This document shows, in pieces, positions 31,225 to 37,566 of a stretch of 38,120 bases of DNA. Under the pieces are notes generated by a model. The model was not told the origin of the DNA. It saw nothing but the letters and a program-made list of their open reading frames with translations, and searched no databases. The translations under genes were made by a program, and so were the position numbers. Origin of the DNA: an uncultured Alphaproteobacteria bacterium (lineage in GTDB: Bacteria > Pseudomonadota > Alphaproteobacteria > CAAGCB01 > CAG-977); NCBI GenBank assembly GCA_944393745.1, contig CALYBD010000025.1, positions 1-38,120 on the forward strand, read 5' to 3'. Position 1 is the stretch's first letter; every line of letters begins with the position of its first letter.

Positions 31225-32274
31225 ATGCCTTATGAAATTCCGTCGATAAAAACATTGGTTCAAAAGTACGAACAGGCTTATATCGCCCGTGTCCCCGCCG
31301 AAAAACAAATGCCGCTTTCAAAAATGAAGGCCAAAGCGCGTGCTTTGGCGCAAGCCGTCGGCGGCCTTTACGGATACGGCGAATTTATCCTAAAGCAAAT
31401 CATTCCTTTAACGGCAGAATCCGAATTTCTGGATTTGCACGCTTCCGCCGCCGATGTGTTTAGGAAATCCGCAGCGCAGGCTTTCGGGAAAATCGCCGTT
31501 ACGGGAGCAAGCGGCGCGCTTGTTCCGGCAAACACGGTTTTAACCTTTAACGACGGCACGGCGTATGTCGTTTCGGCGGATACCGTGCTGGGTACAGAGG
31601 AAACAAACGTCCCCGTCACGGCAGTTGACGCCGGAACGGCAGGCAACAGGACGGCGGGCGATATTTTAGCTTTTTCCGTGCCCGTCGCAGGCATTCAAAA
31701 TCAGGCGTCCGTCGTTTCAATCGGCGGCGGAACGGATACCGAAACAGATGAAGACCTACTTTATCGCTATTTGTTAAAAGTCAGAACACCGGCGCACGGC
31801 GGGTGCGATGCGGATTACGTCAACTGGGCTTTAAGTGTTCCGGGCGTTACCCGTTGCACCGTTTATCCGCATGAGCAGGGAATCGGCACTGTCGTTTTGC
31901 GAATTATGTCCGACGGGATCGGCAACGGTCAGGCAAGCGAAGAGGTCATTGAACGCTGCGCCGAATATATTGAAAGCGTCCGCCCCGTCACGGCAAAGCG
32001 GATTTTTATCCTCTCGCCCGCGCCGACGCCCGTTGATTTTACGATTTCCGATTTAAAACCCGATTTGCCGTCCGTCCGCGACGAAATCAAAGCAGAGCTT
32101 TCCGATCTGTTTTTCCGCGAAGCGACCCCCGGCGGAACGGTGCTGATTTCCCATATCCGTTCCGCGATTTCCGCCGCTTACGGTGAAGAAGATCACGTCC
32201 TTGTTTCTCCGGTTGAAAACGTTACGGCCGGTGCAAATGAAATCTTAACGCTGGGAGAAATCACATGGAGCTGA
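31225..32274 (+). CDS. Baseplate J-like wedge protein (Mu gp47-like)
   Basis: The 349-residue product matches the Baseplate_J family: TAESEFLDLHASAADVFRKS, GKIAVTGASGALVPANTVLT, AGTAGNRTAGDIL, ETDEDLLYRYLLKVRTPAHG and VNWALSVPGVTRCTVYPHEQ. It joins the baseplate wedge and contacts the fibres through gp48. Confidence 0.92.
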   Translation: MPYEIPSIKTLVQKYEQAYIARVPAEKQMPLSKMKAKARALAQAVGGLYGYGEFILKQIIPLTAESEFLDLHASAADVFRKSAAQAFGKIAVTGASGALVPANTVLTFNDGTAYVVSADTVLGTEETNVPVTAVDAGTAGNRTAGDILAFSVPVAGIQNQASVVSIGGGTDTETDEDLLYRYLLKVRTPAHGGCDADYVNWALSVPGVTRCTVYPHEQGIGTVVLRIMSDGIGNGQASEEVIERCAEYIESVRPVTAKRIFILSPAPTPVDFTISDLKPDLPSVRDEIKAELSDLFFREATPGGTVLISHIRSAISAAYGEEDHVLVSPVENVTAGANEILTLGEITWS

Positions 32275-32837
32275 AATCGGCGTATGTCAATGTTTTGGGC
32301 AAGCTGATGCCGAAAGGCCGCATCTGGGAAGCGGACAGCGATGAAGAACGTTCTGCCGAAGCCGAGTTATTGGCGGAAGTTCATGCTTTTTATGACTTGA
32401 TCGCCAAAGAATCGGACGTGCGCACGGCGACATACCTGTTGCCCGAATGGGGCGAAGTGTTGGAGGTCGACGTTGAAGGAAAAACGCTTCAGGCCGCCCG
32501 TTTTGACTTGAGTTTAAAAAAGAACGCTCAAGGCGGCGCAACGCCCGAATACTTTAAACATCTGGCTAAAAGTTACGGCTACGACAGCGAATTGACCGAA
32601 TGCGTCCCGTTTGTTTGCGGATTGTCCGAATGCGCTTCCGCCGACGAACTGGGCAATGAAGACACAATTTACGGCTGGTATTTAAAACTATTGACCCCTG
32701 ACGCCGTTGCGTTTCGCGTTTCGGAAAGCGAATGCGGCGACGATTTGGGAACTGAACCGCCGGATATCGGGGCTTTAAGCGCGATCCTTCAAAAATACAA
32801 GCCCTCGCACACATTTTTAAACATCAGTTTTGAATGA
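32265..32837 (+). CDS. Baseplate protein (DUF2313, Mu gp48-like)
   Basis: The 190-residue product begins LKSAYVNVLGKLMPKGRIWE, with FYDLIAKESDVRTATYLLPEWGEVL in outline, and TPEYFKHLAKSYGYD in the middle, ending KPSHTFLNISFE. This is the YmfQ/gp48 family that links the baseplate with the tail fibre. It overlaps the gp47 gene. Confidence 0.88.
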   Translation: MELKSAYVNVLGKLMPKGRIWEADSDEERSAEAELLAEVHAFYDLIAKESDVRTATYLLPEWGEVLEVDVEGKTLQAARFDLSLKKNAQGGATPEYFKHLAKSYGYDSELTECVPFVCGLSECASADELGNEDTIYGWYLKLLTPDAVAFRVSESECGDDLGTEPPDIGALSAILQKYKPSHTFLNISFE

Positions 32838-32849
32838 CGGAGAAGCAAT

Positions 32850-33377
32850 ATGAAATACACAAAACCGCTGAACGAAACGAATGAAGACGCAGGTTACGTC
32901 AATGCCGACGTATCAATCGGCCGACGCGGGTCAACCGTTCCCGCCGAGGCCATCGAAGCGCCTCAGCGCGAGATAGTTGCGGCGATTACGGCGGCAGGGT
33001 TGACGCCCGATGCCGATGACAACACGCAGTTATCTCAGGCGATTAAGGCGGAAATCAAGGCAGACGTGCAGGACATAGTCCCGATTAGCGCAACGTCGGG
33101 GACTGTCGCGTTAAATGCCAACACTTTATATAAAATGACGATCAGCGGTGCTACGACATTTACTTTGCCGTCAGCGGTTAATGCAACAAAGCATAACCAG
33201 ATTAAGATGTTTTTAAACTTGTCACAAGTTGTAACGGTAAATTGGGGAACCAGCGTATTTTTCAATGAAACGGCTCCCGATATAGCTACAGTCGGCACTT
33301 ATTGCATTTATTGGGATTATGACCCGAATGCAGGTACTTGGATTTGTGGGGCGATGAAAGAAGGAGCTGCCACATGA
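32850..33377 (+). CDS. Tail fibre protein, short
   Basis: The 175-residue product has a typical fibre attachment N-terminus: GYVNADVSIGRRGSTVPAEA, then QREIVAAITAAGLTPDADDN and TQLSQAIKAEI. The rest is a beta-rich stretch (SGTVALNANTLYKMTISGAT). It is much shorter than Mu gpS, so the receptor-binding tip is probably supplied by the glycine-rich protein encoded next. Confidence 0.85.
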   Translation: MKYTKPLNETNEDAGYVNADVSIGRRGSTVPAEAIEAPQREIVAAITAAGLTPDADDNTQLSQAIKAEIKADVQDIVPISATSGTVALNANTLYKMTISGATTFTLPSAVNATKHNQIKMFLNLSQVVTVNWGTSVFFNETAPDIATVGTYCIYWDYDPNAGTWICGAMKEGAAT

Positions 33378-33979
33378 AGCATTTGCACAGTAAAGAATTA
33401 CTCAGTCGAATGACGTTGTTCTCCGTTGAACAGATATTAACTGTAAGCGGCAGCATTTTTTTGCCGGTACGTTTAAAAGATCTGAACGTCACAATAGTTG
33501 CCGGTGGCGGTGGCAGCGGTTGGGGATATTGGTATCATGGTAACGCATTTTTTGGCGGAGGCGGCGGAGGCGGAGGACGTGTCGACAAGTCTTTCTCGCA
33601 GGCGGAAATCAACACACTAAAAGGAACATCACAACAATATGTCATCGGTGCAGCCGGGGCTGTTGGCGCAAGTGGTGCGACTGCTCCCAGTGGAGGAAAT
33701 ACATCTTTTTTAGGAATGACTGCTTACGGCGGAGGCGGCGGTGGAAGTGGTATCGGGCCTGGAGGCGGCATTGGAAGCGGCGGTTCAGGCGGGACAGTTA
33801 CAAATGGAGGCAATGGTGGCGCAGGCTCCGTTTGGGGTGGAGGAACGCCCGGAACAGGACATATCATAAACGGCCTTGAATACGGAAAAGGTGGCGTCGG
33901 AATTTATGAAAATGTGGGTGATGCTGGCGGAACATCTGGAATGTTATGGATCAGATACACTTACTATGACTTCAAATAA
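33374..33979 (+). CDS. Glycine-rich tail fibre tip protein
   Basis: The 201-residue product has a short N-terminal domain (MKHLHSKELLSRMTLFSVEQ ... LKDLNVTIVAG) and long glycine runs (GGGGGGGG at about 63-70; GGGGSGWG; GGIGSGGSGGTVTNGGNGG). The pattern recalls glycine-rich adhesins at the tips of T-even-type fibres, which form polyglycine bundles and determine host range. The ATG at 33374 overlaps the fibre stop and follows AAGGAG. A paralogous sequence lies at 34510-35208. Confidence 0.75.
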   Translation: MKHLHSKELLSRMTLFSVEQILTVSGSIFLPVRLKDLNVTIVAGGGGSGWGYWYHGNAFFGGGGGGGGRVDKSFSQAEINTLKGTSQQYVIGAAGAVGASGATAPSGGNTSFLGMTAYGGGGGGSGIGPGGGIGSGGSGGTVTNGGNGGAGSVWGGGTPGTGHIINGLEYGKGGVGIYENVGDAGGTSGMLWIRYTYYDFK

Positions 33980-33992
33980 TAAGGAGAAAGCG

Positions 33993-34442
33993 ATGTATGC
34001 AAAATTCATCAATAATGATTTGATTGAAATTGCGCCTAAAAACAAAGGGGCAGTTTCAAATTACGATAAAGCTGTCAATTTATTAACAGCGGACGGTTAT
34101 TTGCCTGTCGTCGTTATCGAAGAACCGACGGCGGAAAAACCACTTGTCAAATATCGGGAAATCAACGGACAGATTGAACAATACGCCGAAATCGCACCGA
34201 TCCCAGCCGTTCCTGAACTAACCGAAGAACAACAGGAAATGCAAATTCGGGCGCAACGTAATTCACTGCTTACCCTTTGTGACTGGACGCAGCTGCCCGA
34301 TGCGCCTTTAACGGCCGAACAAAAACAGACTTGGGTAGAATACCGGCAGGCTTTACGTGATGTCCCCGAACAAGCGGGCTTTCCCGAAAATGTTGTCTGG
34401 CCGTCAACTCCTGAAACGGAGGCGTCAAATGCTAGCGCTTAA
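33993..34442 (+). CDS. Tail fibre assembly chaperone
   Basis: The 149-residue product ends with the widespread tail-assembly chaperone motif: RNSLLTLCDWTQLPDAPLTA, WVEYRQALRDVPEQ and FPENVVWPSTP. The N-terminal part binds the fibre (MYAKFINNDLIEIAPKNKGA). The ATG at 33993 follows AAGGAGAAAG. It sits between two glycine-rich fibre genes. Confidence 0.85.
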   Translation: MYAKFINNDLIEIAPKNKGAVSNYDKAVNLLTADGYLPVVVIEEPTAEKPLVKYREINGQIEQYAEIAPIPAVPELTEEQQEMQIRAQRNSLLTLCDWTQLPDAPLTAEQKQTWVEYRQALRDVPEQAGFPENVVWPSTPETEASNASA

Positions 34443-34513
34443 ATTGTCGCCCCCCCCCCCCCCAAGATTCTATTCGTAGCGGTCGCGCCTCTTTATATGG
34501 AGGCGCGGACTGA
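34429..34513 (+). pseudogene. Small reading frame interrupted at a poly-C tract
   Basis: ATG 34429 follows a strong GGAGG site and overlaps the chaperone gene. It reads MLALKLS, then prolines from the C tract, and stops at TAG (34477-34479). With one C fewer the frame would continue as QDSIRSGRASLYGGAD and stop at TGA 34511-34513, overlapping the next probable start as CTGA. So the tract length probably decides whether a 26-27-residue peptide is made. Loss, phase variation or a sequencing error in the homopolymer are all possible. Confidence 0.4.
34450..34463. repeat. Homopolymer of 14 C
   Basis: Fourteen consecutive C residues, the longest homopolymer I noticed in the window. Tracts of this length slip readily in replication and are also error-prone in sequencing. 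Confidence 0.95.
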
Positions 34514-34695
34514 AAGAACAGTATTGGTCAAAGAAGCTGTTAAACAGCGGAAAAGAGGAAATCGTCACTTACGAATATACAACGCCCGGCACTTATACGA
34601 TTGAACTGCCCGAACGGGCGCGGGACGTTGAAATCACTGTTGAACTTGTCGGCGGCGGCGGTGGCGGCGGATCTTCAAACTGGAGCGATTTTTAA
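34510..34695 (+). CDS. N-terminal part of a second glycine-rich fibre protein, CTG start
   Basis: GGAGG (34499-34503) lies 6 bases before CTG 34510, where a 61-residue frame starts (LKEQYWSKKLLNSGKEEIVT). It aligns with the start of the first glycine-rich protein: SKELL / SKKLL, then LKDLNVTIVAGGGGSG / ARDVEITVELVGGGGGGG. No ATG or GTG is available in this frame before the homology begins. CTG may be a rare start or a mutated ATG. The frame ends at TAA 34693-34695 and continues in the same frame from 34711. Confidence 0.5.
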   Translation: MKEQYWSKKLLNSGKEEIVTYEYTTPGTYTIELPERARDVEITVELVGGGGGGGSSNWSDF

Positions 34696-34710
34696 AGAAA
34701 GGACAAAACG

Positions 34711-35208
34711 ATGGCGATGTATTGCATGGCTCCCAGCGGTTCGGCAAGCGGCGGGTATTTAAAAGCATTTTTTAAAAAGAAAAGAGTGTCATCTCTGTCC
34801 GTAACGGTCGGTTCTTTGGGAACAACGCCGACGCATACGGTATCTTGGGGCGCGAATGATCCGACTGCGGACGGCGGCCCCGGCGGAGACAGTTTTTTGA
34901 CGGTAGACGGCGTTAATGTAGCCACGGCCAAAGGCGGCGCGGGTGGCGTGTCTTATCCCCGGCACAATAACGCCGCTCCGGCAGGCGGCGCGATTTTAAC
35001 CAACGGCGCAACAGTACTTGCAGGTACAAAAGGAAACGACGGCCAAGTCGCTCCGGCAGGCTGGCAGGGGACATACTTCAGCGGAACGGCTGCTGCGGCT
35101 TCGGTCTATAAAGGATACGGCAAAGGCTCAACCGGAAAAACGCTGACGACCAACGGTACACCGGGGACTCCGGGGTATGTGAAAATTACCGTCCGTTATG
35201 TGAGGTAG
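34711..35208 (+). CDS. Glycine-rich fibre tip protein, C-terminal part
   Basis: The 165-residue product is glycine- and threonine-rich (GSASGGYLKAFFKKKRVSSL, GGPGGDSFLTVDGVNVATAK, GGAGGVSYPRHNNAAPAGGA) and ends GTPGYVKITVRYVR, comparable with the end of the first glycine-rich protein (GMLWIRYTYYDFK). It is in the same frame as 34510-34695, separated by one TAA and four codons, but has its own ribosome site (AAAGGAC) before ATG 34711. Either two separate genes or one gene split by a stop. Confidence 0.65.
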   Translation: MAMYCMAPSGSASGGYLKAFFKKKRVSSLSVTVGSLGTTPTHTVSWGANDPTADGGPGGDSFLTVDGVNVATAKGGAGGVSYPRHNNAAPAGGAILTNGATVLAGTKGNDGQVAPAGWQGTYFSGTAAAASVYKGYGKGSTGKTLTTNGTPGTPGYVKITVRYVR

Positions 35209-35210
35209 AA

Positions 35211-35603
35211 ATGACAAAGTTTGCTTTTGGAAAACGCAGTCTGAAATGCTTATCTGAACTTGATCCGCGCTTAAAAGCTTTGGCGGTTCTGATGATGCAA
35301 AAACAGGTTATGGATTTTGCGATTATCTGCGGACACAGAGGGGAAACCGAACAGAACGCGGCTTTCTATGCTGGGCGCTCAAAGCTCAAGTACCCGTATT
35401 CCAAACACAATTCTTTACCGGCACGGGCGTATGACCGCGTGCCATACCCGATCCCTTTAAACGCGGCGGGGGATTGGGACGATAAATCCCCTTTGTGGGA
35501 TCAATTAGCCGCACTTGAACAGCAATGCGCCGAAGAACTGGGAATTGAAATCGTCAATTCAATCCCGTGGGACAGGCCGCACTGCGAATTAAAGGAGAAT
35601 TAA
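35211..35603 (+). CDS. Endolysin, M15 family peptidase
   Basis: The 130-residue product has the zinc peptidase pattern: ICGHRGETEQNAAFYAGRSK, then KYPYSKHNSLPARAYDRVPY with H and D as zinc ligands, and WDRPHCEL with the third histidine and catalytic acidic residue. It should cleave peptide bonds in peptidoglycan at lysis. There is no signal peptide, so export depends on the holin encoded next. Confidence 0.88.
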   Translation: MTKFAFGKRSLKCLSELDPRLKALAVLMMQKQVMDFAIICGHRGETEQNAAFYAGRSKLKYPYSKHNSLPARAYDRVPYPIPLNAAGDWDDKSPLWDQLAALEQQCAEELGIEIVNSIPWDRPHCELKEN

Positions 35604-35605
35604 AC

Positions 35606-35818
35606 ATGGCAGAAAAGAAAACTTCAATCATCAGCCCGACACTGATCACCGCCGTTGTCTGCGTTCTGGCGTCAATCGCCGGAGCCGTCGGCGTTGATGT
35701 GACGGCAACTGAACAGGCAGAGATTGTCACCTATGCAACCTCAGCAATTACGGGCGTGTCAGGCTTGGTCATTATTGGCCGAAACCTGTACACAAAATAC
35801 AAAGCGAAATCGGCATGA
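35606..35818 (+). CDS. Holin-like membrane protein
   Basis: The 70-residue product has two transmembrane segments (PTLITAVVCVLASIAGAVGV and IVTYATSAITGVSGLVIIG) and a basic C-terminus (RNLYTKYKAKSA). It lies between the endolysin and the spanin genes. The ATG at 35606 follows AAAGGAGAATTAA. A pore-forming role in lysis timing is likely. Confidence 0.8.
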   Translation: MAEKKTSIISPTLITAVVCVLASIAGAVGVDVTATEQAEIVTYATSAITGVSGLVIIGRNLYTKYKAKSA

Positions 35819-36009
35819 CGGTGTATGTCATCATTGCGGCCGGAGCGGTTGTTATCGCCGCTCTGGCCTACAAAATCGGGCAGTTAAAGGAGCGTTTAAA
35901 ACATGCAGAAAATCAAGCGGAACAGCACAAAACAGCGGCGGAAGTGGCTGCTCGGCCTCATGCTTCTGCCGATTCTATTCGTGAACGCATGCGCAAGGGC
36001 GAGATGTGA
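35815..36009 (+). CDS. Inner-membrane spanin (Rz-like)
   Basis: The 64-residue product has an N-terminal membrane anchor (VYVIIAAGAVVIAALAYKIG) and a charged periplasmic helix (LKERLKHAENQAEQHKTAAE). It overlaps the holin stop by four bases. With the lipoprotein encoded in another frame it forms the complex that fuses inner and outer membranes at lysis. It is short for an i-spanin. Confidence 0.78.
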   Translation: MTVYVIIAAGAVVIAALAYKIGQLKERLKHAENQAEQHKTAAEVAARPHASADSIRERMRKGEM

Positions 36010-36136
36010 CTGCCCGCCGTGGCCGATTGCCGGAGCGGCGGTCGCGCAAGAGCTTGATTACTTGCCTGAAAAAGACTTCCCGGCCCTCTGGGAGTGGCTG
36101 GCAAGGCTGGATAAACTCCGCGACCAGCTGAATTAA
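35903..36136 (+). CDS. Outer-membrane spanin lipoprotein (Rz1-like)
   Basis: The 77-residue product has a basic start, a hydrophobic signal (WLLGLMLLPILFVNAC) and a lipobox with C30 as the lipid attachment site. The mature part is short and proline-containing (CDCPPWPIAG). It begins inside the Rz-like gene in another frame and extends beyond it, the known nested Rz/Rz1 layout. Confidence 0.78.
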   Translation: MQKIKRNSTKQRRKWLLGLMLLPILFVNACARARCDCPPWPIAGAAVAQELDYLPEKDFPALWEWLARLDKLRDQLN

Positions 36137-36143
36137 AAAAAAA

Positions 36144-36228
36144 GCGGAGGCTTGGGCGTTCGTACCGCCCAGAGCCGGTTGCACGAACAACCACAGATTA
36201 ACTGCTCCGCACCTCTGCAGAGGCGGAG
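36144..36228 (+). ncRNA. Switch-like structured RNA upstream of com
   Basis: CTCCGC (36205-36210) can pair either with GCGGAG upstream (36144-36149) or with GCGGAG downstream (36223-36228). The first form encloses two hairpins: GGCTTGGGCG with CGCCCAGAGCC (36149-36176) and GGTTG with CAACC (36177-36192). The second form includes the inner palindrome CCTCTGCAGAGG (36212-36223). Two exclusive forms in a 110-base non-coding stretch point to a regulatory leader for the com-methylase operon. No T run follows, so the output would be other than simple termination. Confidence 0.45.
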
Positions 36229-36249
36229 TCAAAATACGGATTAACAACA

Positions 36250-36429
36250 ATGGAGTCAATACGTTGCTTGAAATGCAATAAACTTTTGTTCAAAGCCTAT
36301 TCGGCAGAAATCGAAATCAAATGCCCCCGATGCGGCACTTTGAACACCATCAAGGTCTTGAACCACACTAACCAAGAAAGCCCTGAGCCTCCTTTAACTA
36401 AGGAGAAGCTTTATGAAAAAGAAAATTGA
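36250..36429 (+). CDS. com: Com translational regulator, zinc finger
   Basis: The 59-residue product is too short for usual gene callers but is clear: SIRCLKCNKLLFKAYSAEIE then IKCPRCGTLNTIKV, with four cysteines in two C-x-x-C pairs, nearly as in Mu Com. Mu Com binds the com-mom RNA and opens a hairpin that hides the mom ribosome site. Here the stop of com lies 17 bases inside the methylase gene, the same type of overlap as com-mom. Confidence 0.88.
   Translation: MESIRCLKCNKLLFKAYSAEIEIKCPRCGTLNTIKVLNHTNQESPEPPLTKEKLYEKEN
36389..36405 (+). promoter_or_regulatory. Hairpin masking the methylase ribosome site
   Basis: CTCCTT (36389-36394) pairs perfectly with AAGGAG (36400-36405) around TAACT. 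AAGGAG is the methylase ribosome site, 7 bases before the ATG at 36413. This parallels the inhibitory structure ahead of mom that Com relieves. Confidence 0.7.
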
Positions 36430-37207
36430 CACCGTGCGTGTAGCACCTCTTGCCCCCTATCTCGGAGGCAAGTTCCGCCTTTCTAAAAGAATTATATCTA
36501 AAATCGAACAAATCCCGCATAAAATTTACGCCGAACCATTCGTCGGCATGGGCGGAATATTCCTGCGGCGAACGCAAATCCCCAAAGCCGAAATCATCAA
36601 CGACATCAACGGCGAACTGGTCAACTTGTATCGGATTGTCCGCCGCTATCCCGACACTTTATATAAGGAAACGGAGTTCCTGTTTGCCAGCCGTCAAGAG
36701 TTTGAACGGCTACTGAAAACGTCGCCCGAAACGTTGACGGATATTGAACGCGCCGCCCGCTTCCTTTACCTGCAAAGTGTTGCGTTCGGCGGGAAAGTTA
36801 CAGATCAGGCGTTCGGCGTATCCATCGACCGTCCGGCGCGATTCGACTTCGTCAAACTGAACGACCGCATCCGCGCCGTCGGCGGACGGCTGGCGAGCGT
36901 AACCATCGAACGGCAGGACTTTGAAACGTTCATCAAACGCTACGACACAAACGACACGCTATTTTACCTTGACCCGCCGTATTGGGGAAACGAAACGGAC
37001 TACGGCAAAGGCGTGTTCACCCGCGCCGACTTTGAACGCCTGCGAGATTGTTTAATGGGCATTAAAGGCAGATTTATCCTGTCTTTAAACGACACGCCGC
37101 AAGTCCGAGAGCTATTTAAAAACTTTACCATAGAACAGACCGACGTCACTTACAGCATCAGCAAAACCGGCTGTTGCAACAGGTCGGAAGTGATTATATC
37201 GAATTAA
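36413..37207 (+). CDS. DNA adenine N6-methyltransferase (D12/Dam class)
   Basis: The 264-residue product shows the D12-class motifs: PYLGGKFRLSKRI at the start, the AdoMet motif I (AEPFVGMGGIFL, residues 40-51) and the catalytic motif IV DPPYWG (about 187-192). It methylates adenine in phage DNA, probably giving protection against host restriction, the task that mom performs in Mu by another chemistry. It sits behind com and is probably under Com control. A terminator follows directly. Confidence 0.9.
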   Translation: MKKKIDTVRVAPLAPYLGGKFRLSKRIISKIEQIPHKIYAEPFVGMGGIFLRRTQIPKAEIINDINGELVNLYRIVRRYPDTLYKETEFLFASRQEFERLLKTSPETLTDIERAARFLYLQSVAFGGKVTDQAFGVSIDRPARFDFVKLNDRIRAVGGRLASVTIERQDFETFIKRYDTNDTLFYLDPPYWGNETDYGKGVFTRADFERLRDCLMGIKGRFILSLNDTPQVRELFKNFTIEQTDVTYSISKTGCCNRSEVIISN

Positions 37208-37213
37208 AAAAGA

Positions 37214-37236
37214 GGCGGAGAAATCCGCCTTTTTTA
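37214..37236 (+). terminator. Terminator after the methylase gene
   Basis: GGCGGA (37214-37219) and TCCGCC (37224-37229) pair around GAAA, followed by seven T. It ends the rightward transcript before the right-end sites. Confidence 0.85.
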
Positions 37237-37271
37237 TTACAATAAAAAGTACATAATCAAATATGAAATTT

Positions 37272-37412
37272 TACTCGCTATTTTAGACCGGTTACCATGC
37301 GAAGCGAGTCTAAAAACAAATGTAAAAAAGAACTTTAAGAACTCTTTAAAAGTCTGTTTTTGCCAGTCTAAAAATGATTGTCAAAAAGTCTAAAAATAAT
37401 TGTCGCGCTACA
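37272..37412. repeat. Prophage right end with three transposase sites
   Basis: Sites of the form AGTCTAAAAAnnAnTGT lie at 37307-37323, 37365-37381 and 37387-37403. The last two are spaced by 22 bp (two helical turns). The outermost ends 9 bases before CA at 37412, as on the left. An inverted copy of the core (TTTTAGACC, 37280-37288) and an inverted repeat ACTCGCT/AGCGAGT (37272-37278 and 37303-37309) flank the innermost site. Confidence 0.85.
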
Positions 37413-37417
37413 ATAAC
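37413..37417. repeat. Target site duplication, right copy (ATAAC)
   Basis: ATAAC follows the CA terminus and equals the five bases before the left TG terminus. Confidence 0.9.
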
Positions 37418-37508
37418 TATGCCGATCTCTGTCCCGTGCGGGCGGGTGTCGGCGTTATAAGGCTTTGCGCGAAACCGCCGAGCCGTAAATGGTTATACGG
37501 TGTTTGAA
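37418..37508 (+). ncRNA. Right part of the interrupted structured host RNA
   Basis: GCCGA (37421-37425) pairs with TCGGC (37449-37453), extended by ATAAC with GTTAT (37454-37458). A further hairpin is GGCT/AGCC around GCG/CGC (37461-37484), then CCGT/ACGG, and finally GGTGTTTGAA (37499-37508), the partner of TTCAAACACC on the other side of the prophage. These elements complete the multi-branched RNA that starts at about 172. Confidence 0.45.
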
Positions 37509-37514
37509 CATCCG

Positions 37515-37540
37515 CCCACCTTTTCAGGTGGGTTTTGTTT
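37515..37540 (+). terminator. Intrinsic terminator of the interrupted host RNA
   Basis: CCCACCT (37515-37521) pairs with AGGTGGG (37526-37532) around TTTC, followed by TTTTGTTT. It lies 27 bases before the next gene, so it either ends a small RNA or controls read-through into that gene. Confidence 0.8.
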
Positions 37541-37566
37541 AACCAACAAAATAAAGGATTGTTCAA

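Larger units (their letters stand above)
252..37412 (+). mobile_element. Mu-like transposable prophage, complete
   Basis: The element starts with TG (252-253) and ends with CA (37411-37412), flanked by the 5-bp duplication ATAAC. The terminal 26 bases of the two ends align without gaps, with the 17-base motif ACArTTATwTTTAGACT starting 9 bases from each end. Inside are all expected Mu modules in Mu order: repressor, Ner, transposase A, activator B, GemA, Mor, terminase, portal, F, I/Z, T, tail genes L to gp48, fibres, lysis genes, and com with a DNA-modification gene. It lacks a recognisable Gam protein, C activator and invertible fibre segment. Because the essential genes look full length it is probably functional, except possibly for the fibre region near 34450. 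Confidence 0.95.

Noticed and set aside
37272-37309. Inverted repeat ACTCGCT/AGCGAGT as a separate terminator or origin
   Set aside because: No T run follows and it surrounds a transposase site core, so it is treated as part of the right end.
172-37540. Idea that the interrupted host RNA is 6S RNA
   Set aside because: Length fits, but the reconstructed pairing is multi-branched rather than one long rod with a central bubble; no diagnostic motif was found.
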